Virus record (IMG/VR): IMGVR_UViG_3300034118_000910
Coordinates: 1 to 28,899 of that record
DNA: 28,899 nucleotides
Source of the DNA: a virus
Strand: one strand, 5' to 3'
In this document: in pieces, positions 6,557 through 12,669 of the stretch
How positions within the stretch are numbered: the first letter of the stretch is position 1
Layout of the letters: each line of letters starts with the position of its first letter
Made by a program: the position numbers and the translations under genes
The notes under the pieces: generated by a model
The model's database searches: none
Seen by the model: only the letters and a program-made list of their open reading frames with translations
Told to the model about the DNA's origin: nothing

Positions 6557-7785
6557 GCTGCCACCTGCAATGCTTCGACCATCTGGATGCGCTCACCGAT
6601 CCAAGCCATCACGGGGACGGCCATGCTGTTGCCCAGCGCCTTGTAGCGGGGGCCATCAGCGGCGGGCTTTCCGCGATGGCTGATCAGCGTGTAATCGTCG
6701 GGGAAGCCTTGGAGGCGCTCGCATTCACGGGGCGTGAGGCGGCGCACGGCAGAGCCGCGCAGGAAGCCGTGGCCGGTGTCTTTTGTGCCGATAGGATCAG
6801 CGACAGGGCCGTGCGTGGGGTCTTGCCTGGCGTTGAAGAGAATGGGGACGATGTAAGCGTCCTTTGTATCGCCTGATCGCGCATTGTGGCCGGCCGGCGT
6901 GTCGGCGCCGTTTTGCATTGTCGGCATGATGTCAACGTGCGGGATGGCAACCAGAGGCGTGCCCCTGCCCGTTCCATCTTCGCTGGCGTCGAAGCCATCG
7001 GCGCGGAGAGCGTGAGCTACATCGAAGCCGCACCTTTGGGATGGAACGAATAGCCCCCCCCCATTCAAGGCGTGCTGGTCTTCAAGGCCTTGCTTGTCGC
7101 CAAAGGCTGCATTGAGCGTAGGCGCGACATCTGCGGGCCAGCCGACTAATCTAACGTCTTGGGCGTCTTTGCCGCCGCCGCCTTCAGTGCGTGCGCTAAT
7201 TGTGGGGGCAGCTCTTTGCCCCGCTTCCCGGCGCGGCGGAGAATGCCCTTGCAGGCTGTGGCGCTCAAAAAGAACCGCTGCGGCACGTCGCCAGTCTCCA
7301 GCACATCCGACAACGAACACACGGCGGCGGCGCTGTGGTACTCCGAAGAACTGAGCGTCAAGCACTCGGTAGGCGAACCCATACCCGAGTTCGACCAGGC
7401 CCCCGAGAATGGAACCAAAGTCCCGTCCTCCAGCCGACGACAGGACGCCGGGGACGTTCTCCCAAACCAGCCACTTGGGCCGCAGTCGTTGAGCCAGCTT
7501 AAGATACTCAAGCGCCAGGTTGCCACGCCCGTCAGCCAATCCGCCTCTGAGGCCGGCGACTGAGAAAGACTGACAAGGTGTTCCTCCGACCAAAAGGTCG
7601 ATTGGGTCATACTCGCCTGTTTTGATCGTGGTGAAGTCGCCATGCAGCGGAACCTTCGGATAATGAGCGGCCAGCACGGCGCGCGGGAATTTGTCGATTT
7701 CGCTGAAGAATGACGGACGCCAGCCGAGGCCATGCCAGGCGACCGTCGCGGCTTCGATGCCAGAGCAGACGGAGCCGTATCTCAC
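6553..7785 (-). CDS. DNA (cytosine-5-)-methyltransferase
   Basis: SAM-dependent C5-cytosine methyltransferase. The 410-residue protein shows the family motifs in order: motif I GSVCSGIEAA near the N-terminus, motif IV GGTPCQSFS with the nucleophile Cys71, motif VI WENV with Glu109, motif VIII QRRRRVF at 151-157, motif IX RRLTPRECERLQGFPDDYT, and motif X YKALGNSMAVPV. Between VIII and IX lies a long, low-complexity target-recognition-like region with GFDASEDGTGRGTPLV, a feature I associate with phage-borne relatives. The start is GTG 7785-7783, overlapping the upstream stop. No partner restriction enzyme is evident, so self-protection against host restriction is the likely role. Sequence specificity cannot be read from the window. 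Confidence 0.95.
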   Translation of the reverse strand: MRYGSVCSGIEAATVAWHGLGWRPSFFSEIDKFPRAVLAAHYPKVPLHGDFTTIKTGEYDPIDLLVGGTPCQSFSVAGLRGGLADGRGNLALEYLKLAQRLRPKWLVWENVPGVLSSAGGRDFGSILGGLVELGYGFAYRVLDAQFFGVPQRRRRVFVVGCAGDWRRAAAVLFERHSLQGHSPPRREAGQRAAPTISARTEGGGGKDAQDVRLVGWPADVAPTLNAAFGDKQGLEDQHALNGGGLFVPSQRCGFDVAHALRADGFDASEDGTGRGTPLVAIPHVDIMPTMQNGADTPAGHNARSGDTKDAYIVPILFNARQDPTHGPVADPIGTKDTGHGFLRGSAVRRLTPRECERLQGFPDDYTLISHRGKPAADGPRYKALGNSMAVPVMAWIGERIQMVEALQVAA

Positions 7786-7964
7786 TCGCGCTCCTCCACC
7801 CGCACAATGATGTGGTCGAGCAAGTCGGCCAACAACCGCATCTCGCGTTCAGGCGTGCGTCCGTCACGCACAAGGCGGCGCATCAGGCGCTCGCAATCTG
7901 CGCGGATGGTGTCGTCAGTGGCGGGGCGCGGAGCGTGGGGGCGGAGGGGGATTACGTTGCTCAT
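7782..7964 (-). CDS. Small phage protein, 60 aa
   Basis: ATG 7964-7962 overlaps the stop of the upstream 54-residue gene by four bases and is a better start than the in-frame codon further upstream. The product opens MSNVIPLRPHAPRPATDD, a proline-rich head, followed by a helical charged body (ADCERLMRRLVRDGRTPERE) and an acidic C-terminus. Its stop overlaps the methyltransferase start. There is no known domain; it could be a small regulator or an accessory to the methyltransferase. Confidence 0.68.
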   Translation of the reverse strand: MSNVIPLRPHAPRPATDDTIRADCERLMRRLVRDGRTPEREMRLLADLLDHIIVRVEERE

Positions 7965-8125
7965 ATCGGCCGCCGCAGCTTGGCGCATGTGCTGCGCACC
8001 ACGTTGACGGTCTGGCGCGGTTTCACCCACGCGGAGAGATCGAACGCCTCGACTTCAGCGCTTCGTGCCAAGTGCCGTTCCAAATTGAAGGCGGGGCGGG
8101 TGAGGGATTGGAGTTGGGCGAGCAT
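7961..8125 (-). CDS. 54-residue phage protein
   Basis: This reading frame is defined by its neighbours: its ATG 8125-8123 shares one base with the upstream stop and its TGA overlaps the next ATG by four bases. The product reads MLAQLQSLTRPAFNLERHLA at its start and ends basic (STCAKLRRPI). It carries no recognised motif. It would be missed by a length cut-off, and leaving it out would create the only gap in an otherwise gapless chain of genes. Confidence 0.62.
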   Translation of the reverse strand: MLAQLQSLTRPAFNLERHLARSAEVEAFDLSAWVKPRQTVNVVRSTCAKLRRPI

Positions 8126-8355
8126 CAGATTTCTTCATCAATTTGAGAGAGCAGGCTCATCGCTGCGTTCGGAACTGGTTCGCCGTAAGCGCCATCAACA
8201 ACGTCGCTGTAGGGCTCCAGATATTCGGCGCAGGCGACGAGCAGGGCTTCCAGCTTCTTGATGCGGAGGCGCTGTTGGCCGACTTTCTTGGCCGCATCAT
8301 CAAGCAGGCTGTGAAGCGTCTCGACGCGGTCTTCTGTGAGGTCGTTCGCGTTCAT
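8125..8355 (-). CDS. Small helical phage protein, 76 aa
   Basis: ATG start overlaps the upstream stop by four bases. The product starts MNANDLTEDRVETLHSLLDD, continues with a basic helix (KKVGQQRLRIKKLEALLVAC) and ends acidic. It resembles small early phage proteins of about 70-80 residues with one long amphipathic helix. No catalytic or metal-binding motif is visible, and I do not assign a function. Confidence 0.7.
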   Translation of the reverse strand: MNANDLTEDRVETLHSLLDDAAKKVGQQRLRIKKLEALLVACAEYLEPYSDVVDGAYGEPVPNAAMSLLSQIDEEI

Positions 8356-8546
8356 GGCTCGTACTCCGATGTTGCGCCGGTCATGAAGAACTGATGCTCC
8401 AGGTCGTAAAGCTCGGCCCTGAGTTGGCGGATGTCGTCGCCGCTGGCGTTCGGGTCGCCTTGGGCTTCGTGGAGAGCCTCGCGAGCCTCTTGGATCTCAA
8501 GATCAAGCGCGCGGGCGAGGCTCCAGTTGGTGCGGAAAAGGGTCAT
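8352..8546 (-). CDS. Small helical phage protein, 64 aa
   Basis: I choose ATG 8546-8544 (MTLFRTNWSLARALD) because it overlaps the upstream stop by four bases; the longer frame would run through the upstream gene. The protein is highly charged with a probable coiled-coil hairpin (DLEIQEAREALHEAQGDPNA, then DDIRQLRAELYDLEHQF) and a short loose tail. Its function is unknown. Confidence 0.68.
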   Translation of the reverse strand: MTLFRTNWSLARALDLEIQEAREALHEAQGDPNASGDDIRQLRAELYDLEHQFFMTGATSEYEP

Positions 8547-8830
8547 GCGGACACCTTCTTGCGATTGGAGCGGGCCTTGCTGACCGTGTTGATCAGCGTC
8601 CGCATTGCCTGTCGTGACGGGGCGAGAGCGGCGAGCATGTCGTCTGCCCAATCAGCCGCTTCCTGAGCGCCGACGAATTTCTCGGACGGCAGGAAGTCGT
8701 CCAGCCGATCCATCTCGGTTTGGATCTGATCGGCAAAACGGAGGAGCTGGCCTTCCAGCATGTAGGCGCGGTCATCAGCTTCATCGCTTTCAGAGGCGCG
8801 ACCGAAGATGGGATGCTCGGGGCGGCTCAT
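8543..8830 (-). CDS. Small helical phage protein, 95 aa
   Basis: ATG 8830-8828 overlaps the upstream stop by four bases. It has a polar acidic N-terminus (PIFGRASESDEADDRAYMLE), a helical centre (LLRFADQIQTEMDRLDDFL) and a basic C-terminus (SKARSNRKKV) that could bind nucleic acid. No family is recognised. It lies second in the 13-gene minus-strand chain, so it is expected to be expressed early with its neighbours. Confidence 0.7.
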   Translation of the reverse strand: MSRPEHPIFGRASESDEADDRAYMLEGQLLRFADQIQTEMDRLDDFLPSEKFVGAQEAADWADDMLAALAPSRQAMRTLINTVSKARSNRKKVSA

Positions 8831-9186
8831 GACGACACCCGTTCGTCGCGGGCCAGATCGCGGTAATAATCGGCGCGGGCTTCAGCCTCGGCTTCGCGCG
8901 CATCGCCCACGAACACTTCGTAAGCGCGCCATGCGTTTGCGTTGATCTCCGCACGTTCAACAGCCGTGGACAGGGCGTCGGGGAGAGCTTCGTATGCGGA
9001 TGCCGTGAACAGCGCGGCTTCGGTGCCTGACATTTCGTCCGTCAGGCTCTCGATCATGCCGTCAAACACGCGGCGGACCTTGCGGGCTCCAAGCGCGTAG
9101 TAGGCGTCATCGATCGCGGCGAGGATCGACTTTCCAGCTTTGTGGCCAGCTTCGCAGATCGCGTCGGCTTCTTGTTCGTGGGTCAT
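8827..9186 (-). CDS. First gene of the minus-strand chain; unknown, 119 aa
   Basis: I choose ATG 9186-9184 because AAAGGAGC lies about 8 bases upstream; an in-frame earlier ATG has no such site. The protein is helical, soluble and rich in alanine and glutamate (THEQEADAICEAGHKAGKSI ... DAREAEAEARADYYRDLA). It is the leader gene of a run of thirteen overlapping genes and sits about 40 bases downstream of an inverted-repeat promoter-like element at 9225-9254. The function is unknown. Confidence 0.72.
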   Translation of the reverse strand: MTHEQEADAICEAGHKAGKSILAAIDDAYYALGARKVRRVFDGMIESLTDEMSGTEAALFTASAYEALPDALSTAVERAEINANAWRAYEVFVGDAREAEAEARADYYRDLARDERVSS

Positions 9187-9224
9187 GTGGTCAGCTCCTT
9201 TGTTGTCCCCATATGCGCACATGA

Positions 9225-9254
9225 TCTATCATTCTGCAAGCCCCTATTTGCGCT
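9225..9254 (-). promoter_or_regulatory. Promoter/operator-like element, copy 1, for the 4618-9186 operon
   Basis: On the plus strand this reads TCTATCATT, CT, GCAAGC, CCCTA, TTTGCGCT. It is nearly identical to 11486-11514, which sits at the same place ahead of the other minus-strand operon. The core GCAAG-N6-TTTGC is an inverted repeat. Read on the minus strand, TTGCAG (9239-9234) could be a -35 hexamer, with CATATG 18 bases later as a poor -10. That would put the start of transcription shortly before the AAAGGAGC ribosome site of the 8827-9186 gene. The conservation is seen directly; the promoter/operator role is inferred. Confidence 0.55.
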
Positions 9255-9263
9255 GGCGTGCAA

Positions 9264-10211
9264 TTATTTTCGCTCCGTCGTCCCGTCCATCCTGCGGCGC
9301 AGGGTGGTCGAGAAGCCTCGTGATTGGATCAAAGGCTTGTCGCGTTCGCGGCGGCGCTTTTGCTGTCCAGATAGTCCGCGCAATCTTCGACCCTTTGCGG
9401 ACAATTTATTGTCGTGCGTCCACGCCTTTTCAAAGTTGCAACCCAGGTGCGATGCGCGGCAATTTGCGAAGGTGTGTCCCCCGCCGTTTGCAAGGGCGTG
9501 TTCGTGGTCGATACTGAGTGAACGCCGATCAGGCCGCTTTGCATCAGGTGGAATGCTTTTCCCGCAAATGTAGCAGGCCCAGCCGTCTCGTTCGACAACG
9601 GCCAGCAAGTCAACCTTGGGCTCAAAGTGTACGCCCAACTTTTTGGCGCGCGCGCGGTGGATGCCGTCTGCGTGCTTGAGCCGGTTCACTAGGATGCTGC
9701 GGCGCTTCGCGTTCTGGCAATGATCAGAACAAAAGCGCGATTGATTTTTGCTGGTAGCTGATCCGCACCATTGACATGGCGGGTGGATTGGCCCGTCTCC
9801 CAATTGCGACCCCCTTCTGTCACGATAGTAGTGCGTCTCACACTTAAAGGCGTGACCACTGCGAACCTTTTTGGTGCAGCCAGCAACCGTGCATAATCCG
9901 TCCACCGCCCTCGGCTTGTCGGGGCCGCGCCAGTCCCCACCATTGATCGCTCTTAGATAGTGCTTGTTACAGGCGACCTCAGCGCTATTGGGTATGCGGA
10001 TAATGGCTGGTCTGTCGCAATGTTCGTTAGCGCATTTGGCAAACCCGAAGGCATAACCTTTGCCCTTTCGTTCCTTTTTTGGCGCAGACGCAAGAGGATT
10101 GCCGTGACGGCGCAGGCGAAGATAATGCGAGTTGCAAAGCCCTTTTGAGACGACATGCATCGCCCGTTCACATCCAGGTACAGAACACGCGGGCTTGGGA
10201 AGGTCAGCCAT
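9264..10211 (-). CDS. HNH endonuclease with tandem zinc modules
   Basis: The 315-residue protein has three similar Cys/His modules: C9-x4-C14...C26-x2-H29, C60-x4-C65...C81-x2-H84 and C107-x4-C112...C124-x2-H127, each ending in HY-x-R and a glycine. A fourth Cys cluster follows (C146-x2-C149 ... C161-x3-C165). The C-terminal third is an HNH nuclease: CYICGKSI ... LSIDHEHALANGGGH ... ANCRASHLGCNFEKA. ATG 10211-10209 follows GGGAG. The N-terminus overlaps the ninB end by eight bases, so it is third in the recombination operon. A structure-guided DNA nuclease in recombination or a homing-type enzyme are both possible. The HNH call is firm; the zinc modules rest on residue spacing. Confidence 0.88.
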   Translation of the reverse strand: MADLPKPACSVPGCERAMHVVSKGLCNSHYLRLRRHGNPLASAPKKERKGKGYAFGFAKCANEHCDRPAIIRIPNSAEVACNKHYLRAINGGDWRGPDKPRAVDGLCTVAGCTKKVRSGHAFKCETHYYRDRRGSQLGDGPIHPPCQWCGSATSKNQSRFCSDHCQNAKRRSILVNRLKHADGIHRARAKKLGVHFEPKVDLLAVVERDGWACYICGKSIPPDAKRPDRRSLSIDHEHALANGGGHTFANCRASHLGCNFEKAWTHDNKLSAKGRRLRGLSGQQKRRRERDKPLIQSRGFSTTLRRRMDGTTERK

Positions 10212-10602
10212 CGGCAAGCTCCCGCGCGTGAAACTTGATGCCGTGCTGTGCGCCGAATGCCTCGATGATTTCGAACAGGTCCGACATTTCCTGCGTCGAT
10301 AAGTTCGCCGTTGATCTGCCAAGCTGGACGAAGCCTGTGCCTTCGATGTTCGGCACAATGCGCATTTCCTGCTTGAGCGCGGCCATGAAGACGAGCTTCC
10401 AATCAGCGAGTGACAGGCGCTGGCCATGCCAGAGCATTTGCGTCTGAACGTCTGTGATCATTGCGTGCAGTCTGTCGTTTTGCGGCAGCGTGCGTTTCGG
10501 GCCTTGGAACGTGACGCGCGTTTCCCTCGGCGCTCGACGTATCCAGTCTATCGCCTTGGCGCGTGTCGCATCGTTCCAGAGAACCAGAAGCGCCCGACCC
10601 AT
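10204..10602 (-). CDS. ninB: NinB-family recombination protein
   Basis: The 132-residue product matches the lambda NinB (Orf) family in length and layout: an N-terminal beta-rich part with WIRRAPRETRVTF and KRTLPQNDRLHAMITDVQTQ, then LADWKLVFMAAL, PNIEGTGFVQLGRSTANLS, and the C-terminal EMSDLFEIIEAFGAQHGIKF. The family binds single-stranded DNA and helps phage recombination by assisting annealing proteins. Its ATG shares one base with the stop of the RecT-like gene upstream, a functional pairing seen in other phages. The identification is from family pattern recognition. Confidence 0.88.
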   Translation of the reverse strand: MGRALLVLWNDATRAKAIDWIRRAPRETRVTFQGPKRTLPQNDRLHAMITDVQTQMLWHGQRLSLADWKLVFMAALKQEMRIVPNIEGTGFVQLGRSTANLSTQEMSDLFEIIEAFGAQHGIKFHARELADG

Positions 10603-11447
10603 CAGCCTCGCGCCCCTGCCTCGTCAGTCCATTCAACCGTCTCGCCCAGCTCATCCCACCGCTTCTGGAACTCGATACGGTAAAACGCGCGCATCATGTG
10701 GGGCTTGCGAGCCTTCAGCGCCTTCTTGTCTGGCGTTGTCCACCATGCTTTCAGATCCTCGCGGGTGGAGTATTCTTCCATCTCCTCAAGCATGACGGGC
10801 CACTCAGGTTGCGTGGTCTGGTCAACCTCTTCGCCGTCCAGTTCAGGAGGAGGCGGCTCCCGAGGCGTTTCCGCCTGTCCAGGCTCCTCAGGAGCCGCCA
10901 GTTGCCCACGCACAGGGGTTGGGGGTATGCGCGTGGGTTGTTCAAAGTCGATGACCTCTTCTGGGGCGTACATGCCGCCGAGGGCGCCGGGGTATGCTGT
11001 CCTGACGCCTTCGCTGATCACGCGAGCGCGGAGCATCTGGCGCGGAAACTTCTTCCACATATCCTTGCCGCCGAGGCCAGCCATGCGGGCTCTGGGCATG
11101 TCCCAATCGATCTCGACGGGCTCGCATTGTGAGTGCGAGAAGATCGCCGCGACACGCGTGTCGGACAGCTCCGTCCACTTGACTTTGCCGCCTGCCTGCT
11201 GGAAACGCGCAAGCATTGCCTCCGCTTTCAGCGACGGCTTGCCTTGGATCACTGAATAATCCTGCATCGCGCTGGCGACGTGGCGTCCCTCGGCCTCTGC
11301 CATCAGCATCAGGGCGACGACCTGGTCCACCTGCGTCACGCCGAACAGGCGAGACTTGGCGATCGTCTCAGCCATGCGCATGATCTCGTCAAAGCTGCGG
11401 CGCTGCGCCGGCGCTGCATGTTCTACTTTCACCAACTCGTTAGCCAT
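10602..11447 (-). CDS. RecT-like single-strand annealing protein
   Basis: Residues about 15-170 follow the RecT-type pattern found in phage recombination operons: an N-terminal helix (SFDEIMRMAETIAKSRLFG), VVALMLMAEAEGRHVASAMQ, QGKPSLKAEAMLARFQQAGG, then LGGKDMWKKFPRQMLRARVI and EGVRTAYPGALGGMYAPEEV. The C-terminal 100 residues are proline- and acid-rich and probably flexible. I choose ATG 11447-11445 because AAGGAG lies 8 bases upstream; ATG 11453 would be too close. NinB follows with a one-base overlap, supporting the role. No partner exonuclease (RecE or lambda Exo type) is evident. The RecT label is by pattern and context and is less firm than ninB. Confidence 0.68.
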   Translation of the reverse strand: MANELVKVEHAAPAQRRSFDEIMRMAETIAKSRLFGVTQVDQVVALMLMAEAEGRHVASAMQDYSVIQGKPSLKAEAMLARFQQAGGKVKWTELSDTRVAAIFSHSQCEPVEIDWDMPRARMAGLGGKDMWKKFPRQMLRARVISEGVRTAYPGALGGMYAPEEVIDFEQPTRIPPTPVRGQLAAPEEPGQAETPREPPPPELDGEEVDQTTQPEWPVMLEEMEEYSTREDLKAWWTTPDKKALKARKPHMMRAFYRIEFQKRWDELGETVEWTDEAGARG

Positions 11448-11485
11448 CTGCATTGCTCCTTGTGCGCCGACACTATGCCCCGTCG

Positions 11486-11514
11486 TCTATCATTGCGCAA
11501 GCTATCTTTGCGCT
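11486..11514. promoter_or_regulatory. Divergent promoter/operator-like element, copy 2, between RecT operon and YdaS-like gene
   Basis: The plus strand reads TCTATCATT, GC, GCAAGC, TATC, TTTGCGCT, matching 9225-9254. The centre is an inverted repeat, GCGCAAG-CTATC-TTTGCGC. Its two arms supply -35-like TTGCGC hexamers in both directions. Leftward, TTGCGC (11500-11495) is followed after 17 bases by CATAGT (11477-11472), four of six matches to TATAAT, 25 bases before the RecT-like start. Rightward, a -10 is poor. The regulator at 11549 is the obvious candidate to bind here. The repeat is seen; binding is inferred. Confidence 0.6.
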
Positions 11515-11548
11515 AGACACACGCCCAATCTTGTGGCAGACGTCGCGT

Positions 11549-11758
11549 ATGGACGAGAAGACATTTCACCGCGCATTAGGCAATCCGCAGCAGTTGGCGG
11601 AAGCGATCGGCACAACCCCGGACATGATCTATGTTTGGCGGCAGAGACGAACCGTCCCCGCCAAATGGGTGGCGAAGGTGTCGGATGCGACAGGCGTTCC
11701 GCCCTATGACATGCGCCCGGATATTTTCATGCGGCCAAAGCGCAAGGTAAGCGCATGA
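11549..11758 (+). CDS. YdaS/Cro-like HTH regulator
   Basis: The 69-residue product is one helix-turn-helix domain: LGNPQQLAEAIGTTPDMIYV followed by WRQRRTVPAKWVAKVSDATG and VPPYDMRPDIF. The QLAEAIGTTPDMIYVWRQRR stretch is a Cro/YdaS-type HTH, and the VPPYDMRPDIF ending is a common signature in small phage regulators of this family. It starts at ATG 11549 with no ribosome binding site, so it may be leaderless, as with many phage repressors. It is transcribed away from the RecT operon, with the inverted-repeat element between them. It probably represses one or both minus-strand operons; whether it acts as repressor or Cro is not decided by sequence. Confidence 0.82.
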   Translation: MDEKTFHRALGNPQQLAEAIGTTPDMIYVWRQRRTVPAKWVAKVSDATGVPPYDMRPDIFMRPKRKVSA

Positions 11759-12003
11759 TGGGCCGGTTGCGCATCGGTTCGCTGTACCTTGGGGGGCGTG
11801 ACAGCGGCGGAGGCATGATGCTCGCCTTCTGGCATCCGCGTAACGAAGGCACTTGGCATTGGTCGGTGTCGATCCAGAAGCCCAACGGGCGACCTCACCG
11901 CACGCCGAAAACGCAACGCGCCTATCAGTGGCACGACACCTATTGGTTGCCGTTCAAGCGCCAACTGGTTGTGTCGTTTCAGGATTGGCACAAGCGCAAA
12001 TGA
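11755..12003 (+). CDS. Small phage protein with aromatic-rich motif, 82 aa
   Basis: ATG 11755 overlaps the regulator stop (ATGA). The protein is rich in Trp, His, Tyr and Arg: FWHPRNEGTWHWSVSIQKP, then QWHDTYWLPFKRQLVVSFQD. Small proteins with a WHWS...WLPF...QDWH pattern occur in other phages as hypotheticals. It looks like a compact beta-rich fold, but no function is known. The overlap with both neighbours places it in the same transcript. Confidence 0.72.
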   Translation: MMGRLRIGSLYLGGRDSGGGMMLAFWHPRNEGTWHWSVSIQKPNGRPHRTPKTQRAYQWHDTYWLPFKRQLVVSFQDWHKRK

Positions 12004-12221
12004 CCTCCGAAATCGAGCGCCGCGCTGATGAGCTGAGAGACGTAGCCCGCGCCTGCAAGACGCTGAACGACTTTGCAAAGGCCACCGGGTTCAGTATGGA
12101 AATCGCGAGGCATGCCCGAACCGTTCTCAGCCTGGATCTTCCCGACGCCAAGCTCCAAGCCGGGAAGCGCACGGAAGCGCGATCTGTTCCCAAGCCGCAA
12201 AAGGCAAAGCCGAAAGCTTGA
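12000..12221 (+). CDS. Small basic helical protein, 73 aa
   Basis: I choose ATG 12000, which overlaps the previous stop by four bases. The N-terminal two-thirds is helical (SEIERRADELRDVARACKTL, NDFAKATGFSMEIARHAR) with a weak HTH-like look (DFAKATGFSMEIARHARTVL), and the end is strongly basic (KRTEARSVPKPQKAKPKA), as in small DNA-binding proteins. It is the last gene before a 196-base non-coding stretch. A DNA-binding role is plausible but not proven. Confidence 0.68.
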   Translation: MTSEIERRADELRDVARACKTLNDFAKATGFSMEIARHARTVLSLDLPDAKLQAGKRTEARSVPKPQKAKPKA

Positions 12222-12294
12222 TGGCAATTTGTCAATTCCGGGTGTTTTTGGCTTGCAAGGGGCTGTGAATGGGTTGATTGTGACGGAACGGAAA

Positions 12295-12326
12295 AACGGC
12301 GCGCTCCGGTCAAGAAACGCGCCGTT
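12295..12326. repeat. Perfect 9-bp inverted repeat in the 12222-12417 non-coding gap
   Basis: Arms AACGGCGCG (12295-12303) and CGCGCCGTT (12318-12326) are separated by 14 bases. On the minus strand the second arm is followed by a short T run, which would suit an intrinsic terminator of leftward transcription; on the plus strand there is no T run. No minus-strand gene lies immediately to the right, so a terminator would stop only read-through or an antisense RNA. The rest of the 196-base gap holds no gene that I can support. A structural element or part of a replication origin is another possibility. Confidence 0.4.
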
Positions 12327-12417
12327 GGATCCGACCACTGACGGGTGAAGCGTCAATGTCGAGCGGAGTTTAGCCCCGCTTGCATCTCACGCCAAGCCCT
12401 TTTTGCGAGGTGAAGGC

Positions 12418-12669
12418 GTGGCTCAAACATTTAGAAAACGATATGGCGGCAACGAACAGGAATTGCGCGAGTTTGCGCGCCTGCTTTGCATTGAGAAGGG
12501 CGTGGAATACCGAGGCGTTTCCATATTCCAGATGGTCAGGGAGCTGTCTGGCATCCCCGACATTGCCGCTGGCGATGCATGGCAATGGATAGCTGACAAG
12601 CGCCGCGCCGCTCGCCCTGTCGAGAGCTTTCATATAACGCACGATCCGCTGACAGGGTGGCCGCTATGA
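12418..12669 (+). CDS. Small phage protein of unknown function, 83 aa
   Basis: I choose GTG 12418 because GAGG lies 7 bases upstream; TTG 12403 is the alternative in the same frame. The product begins AQTFRKRYGGNEQELREFAR and has a mostly helical, mixed-charge body, then GDAWQWIADKRRAARPVESF. It is followed with a four-base overlap by the DUF1376 replication gene, so it is probably co-expressed with it. No domain is recognised. A replication accessory role is inferred only from its neighbour. Confidence 0.65.
   Translation: MAQTFRKRYGGNEQELREFARLLCIEKGVEYRGVSIFQMVRELSGIPDIAAGDAWQWIADKRRAARPVESFHITHDPLTGWPL

Noticed and set aside
9140-9573. Plus-strand frames opposite the 8827 and 9264 genes
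   Set aside because: They cross a promoter-like element and two supported minus-strand genes, and their products lack domain patterns.
12295-12326. Inverted repeat as terminator of the 11549-12221 genes
   Set aside because: On the plus strand no T run follows the stem, so it would not be an intrinsic terminator in that direction.
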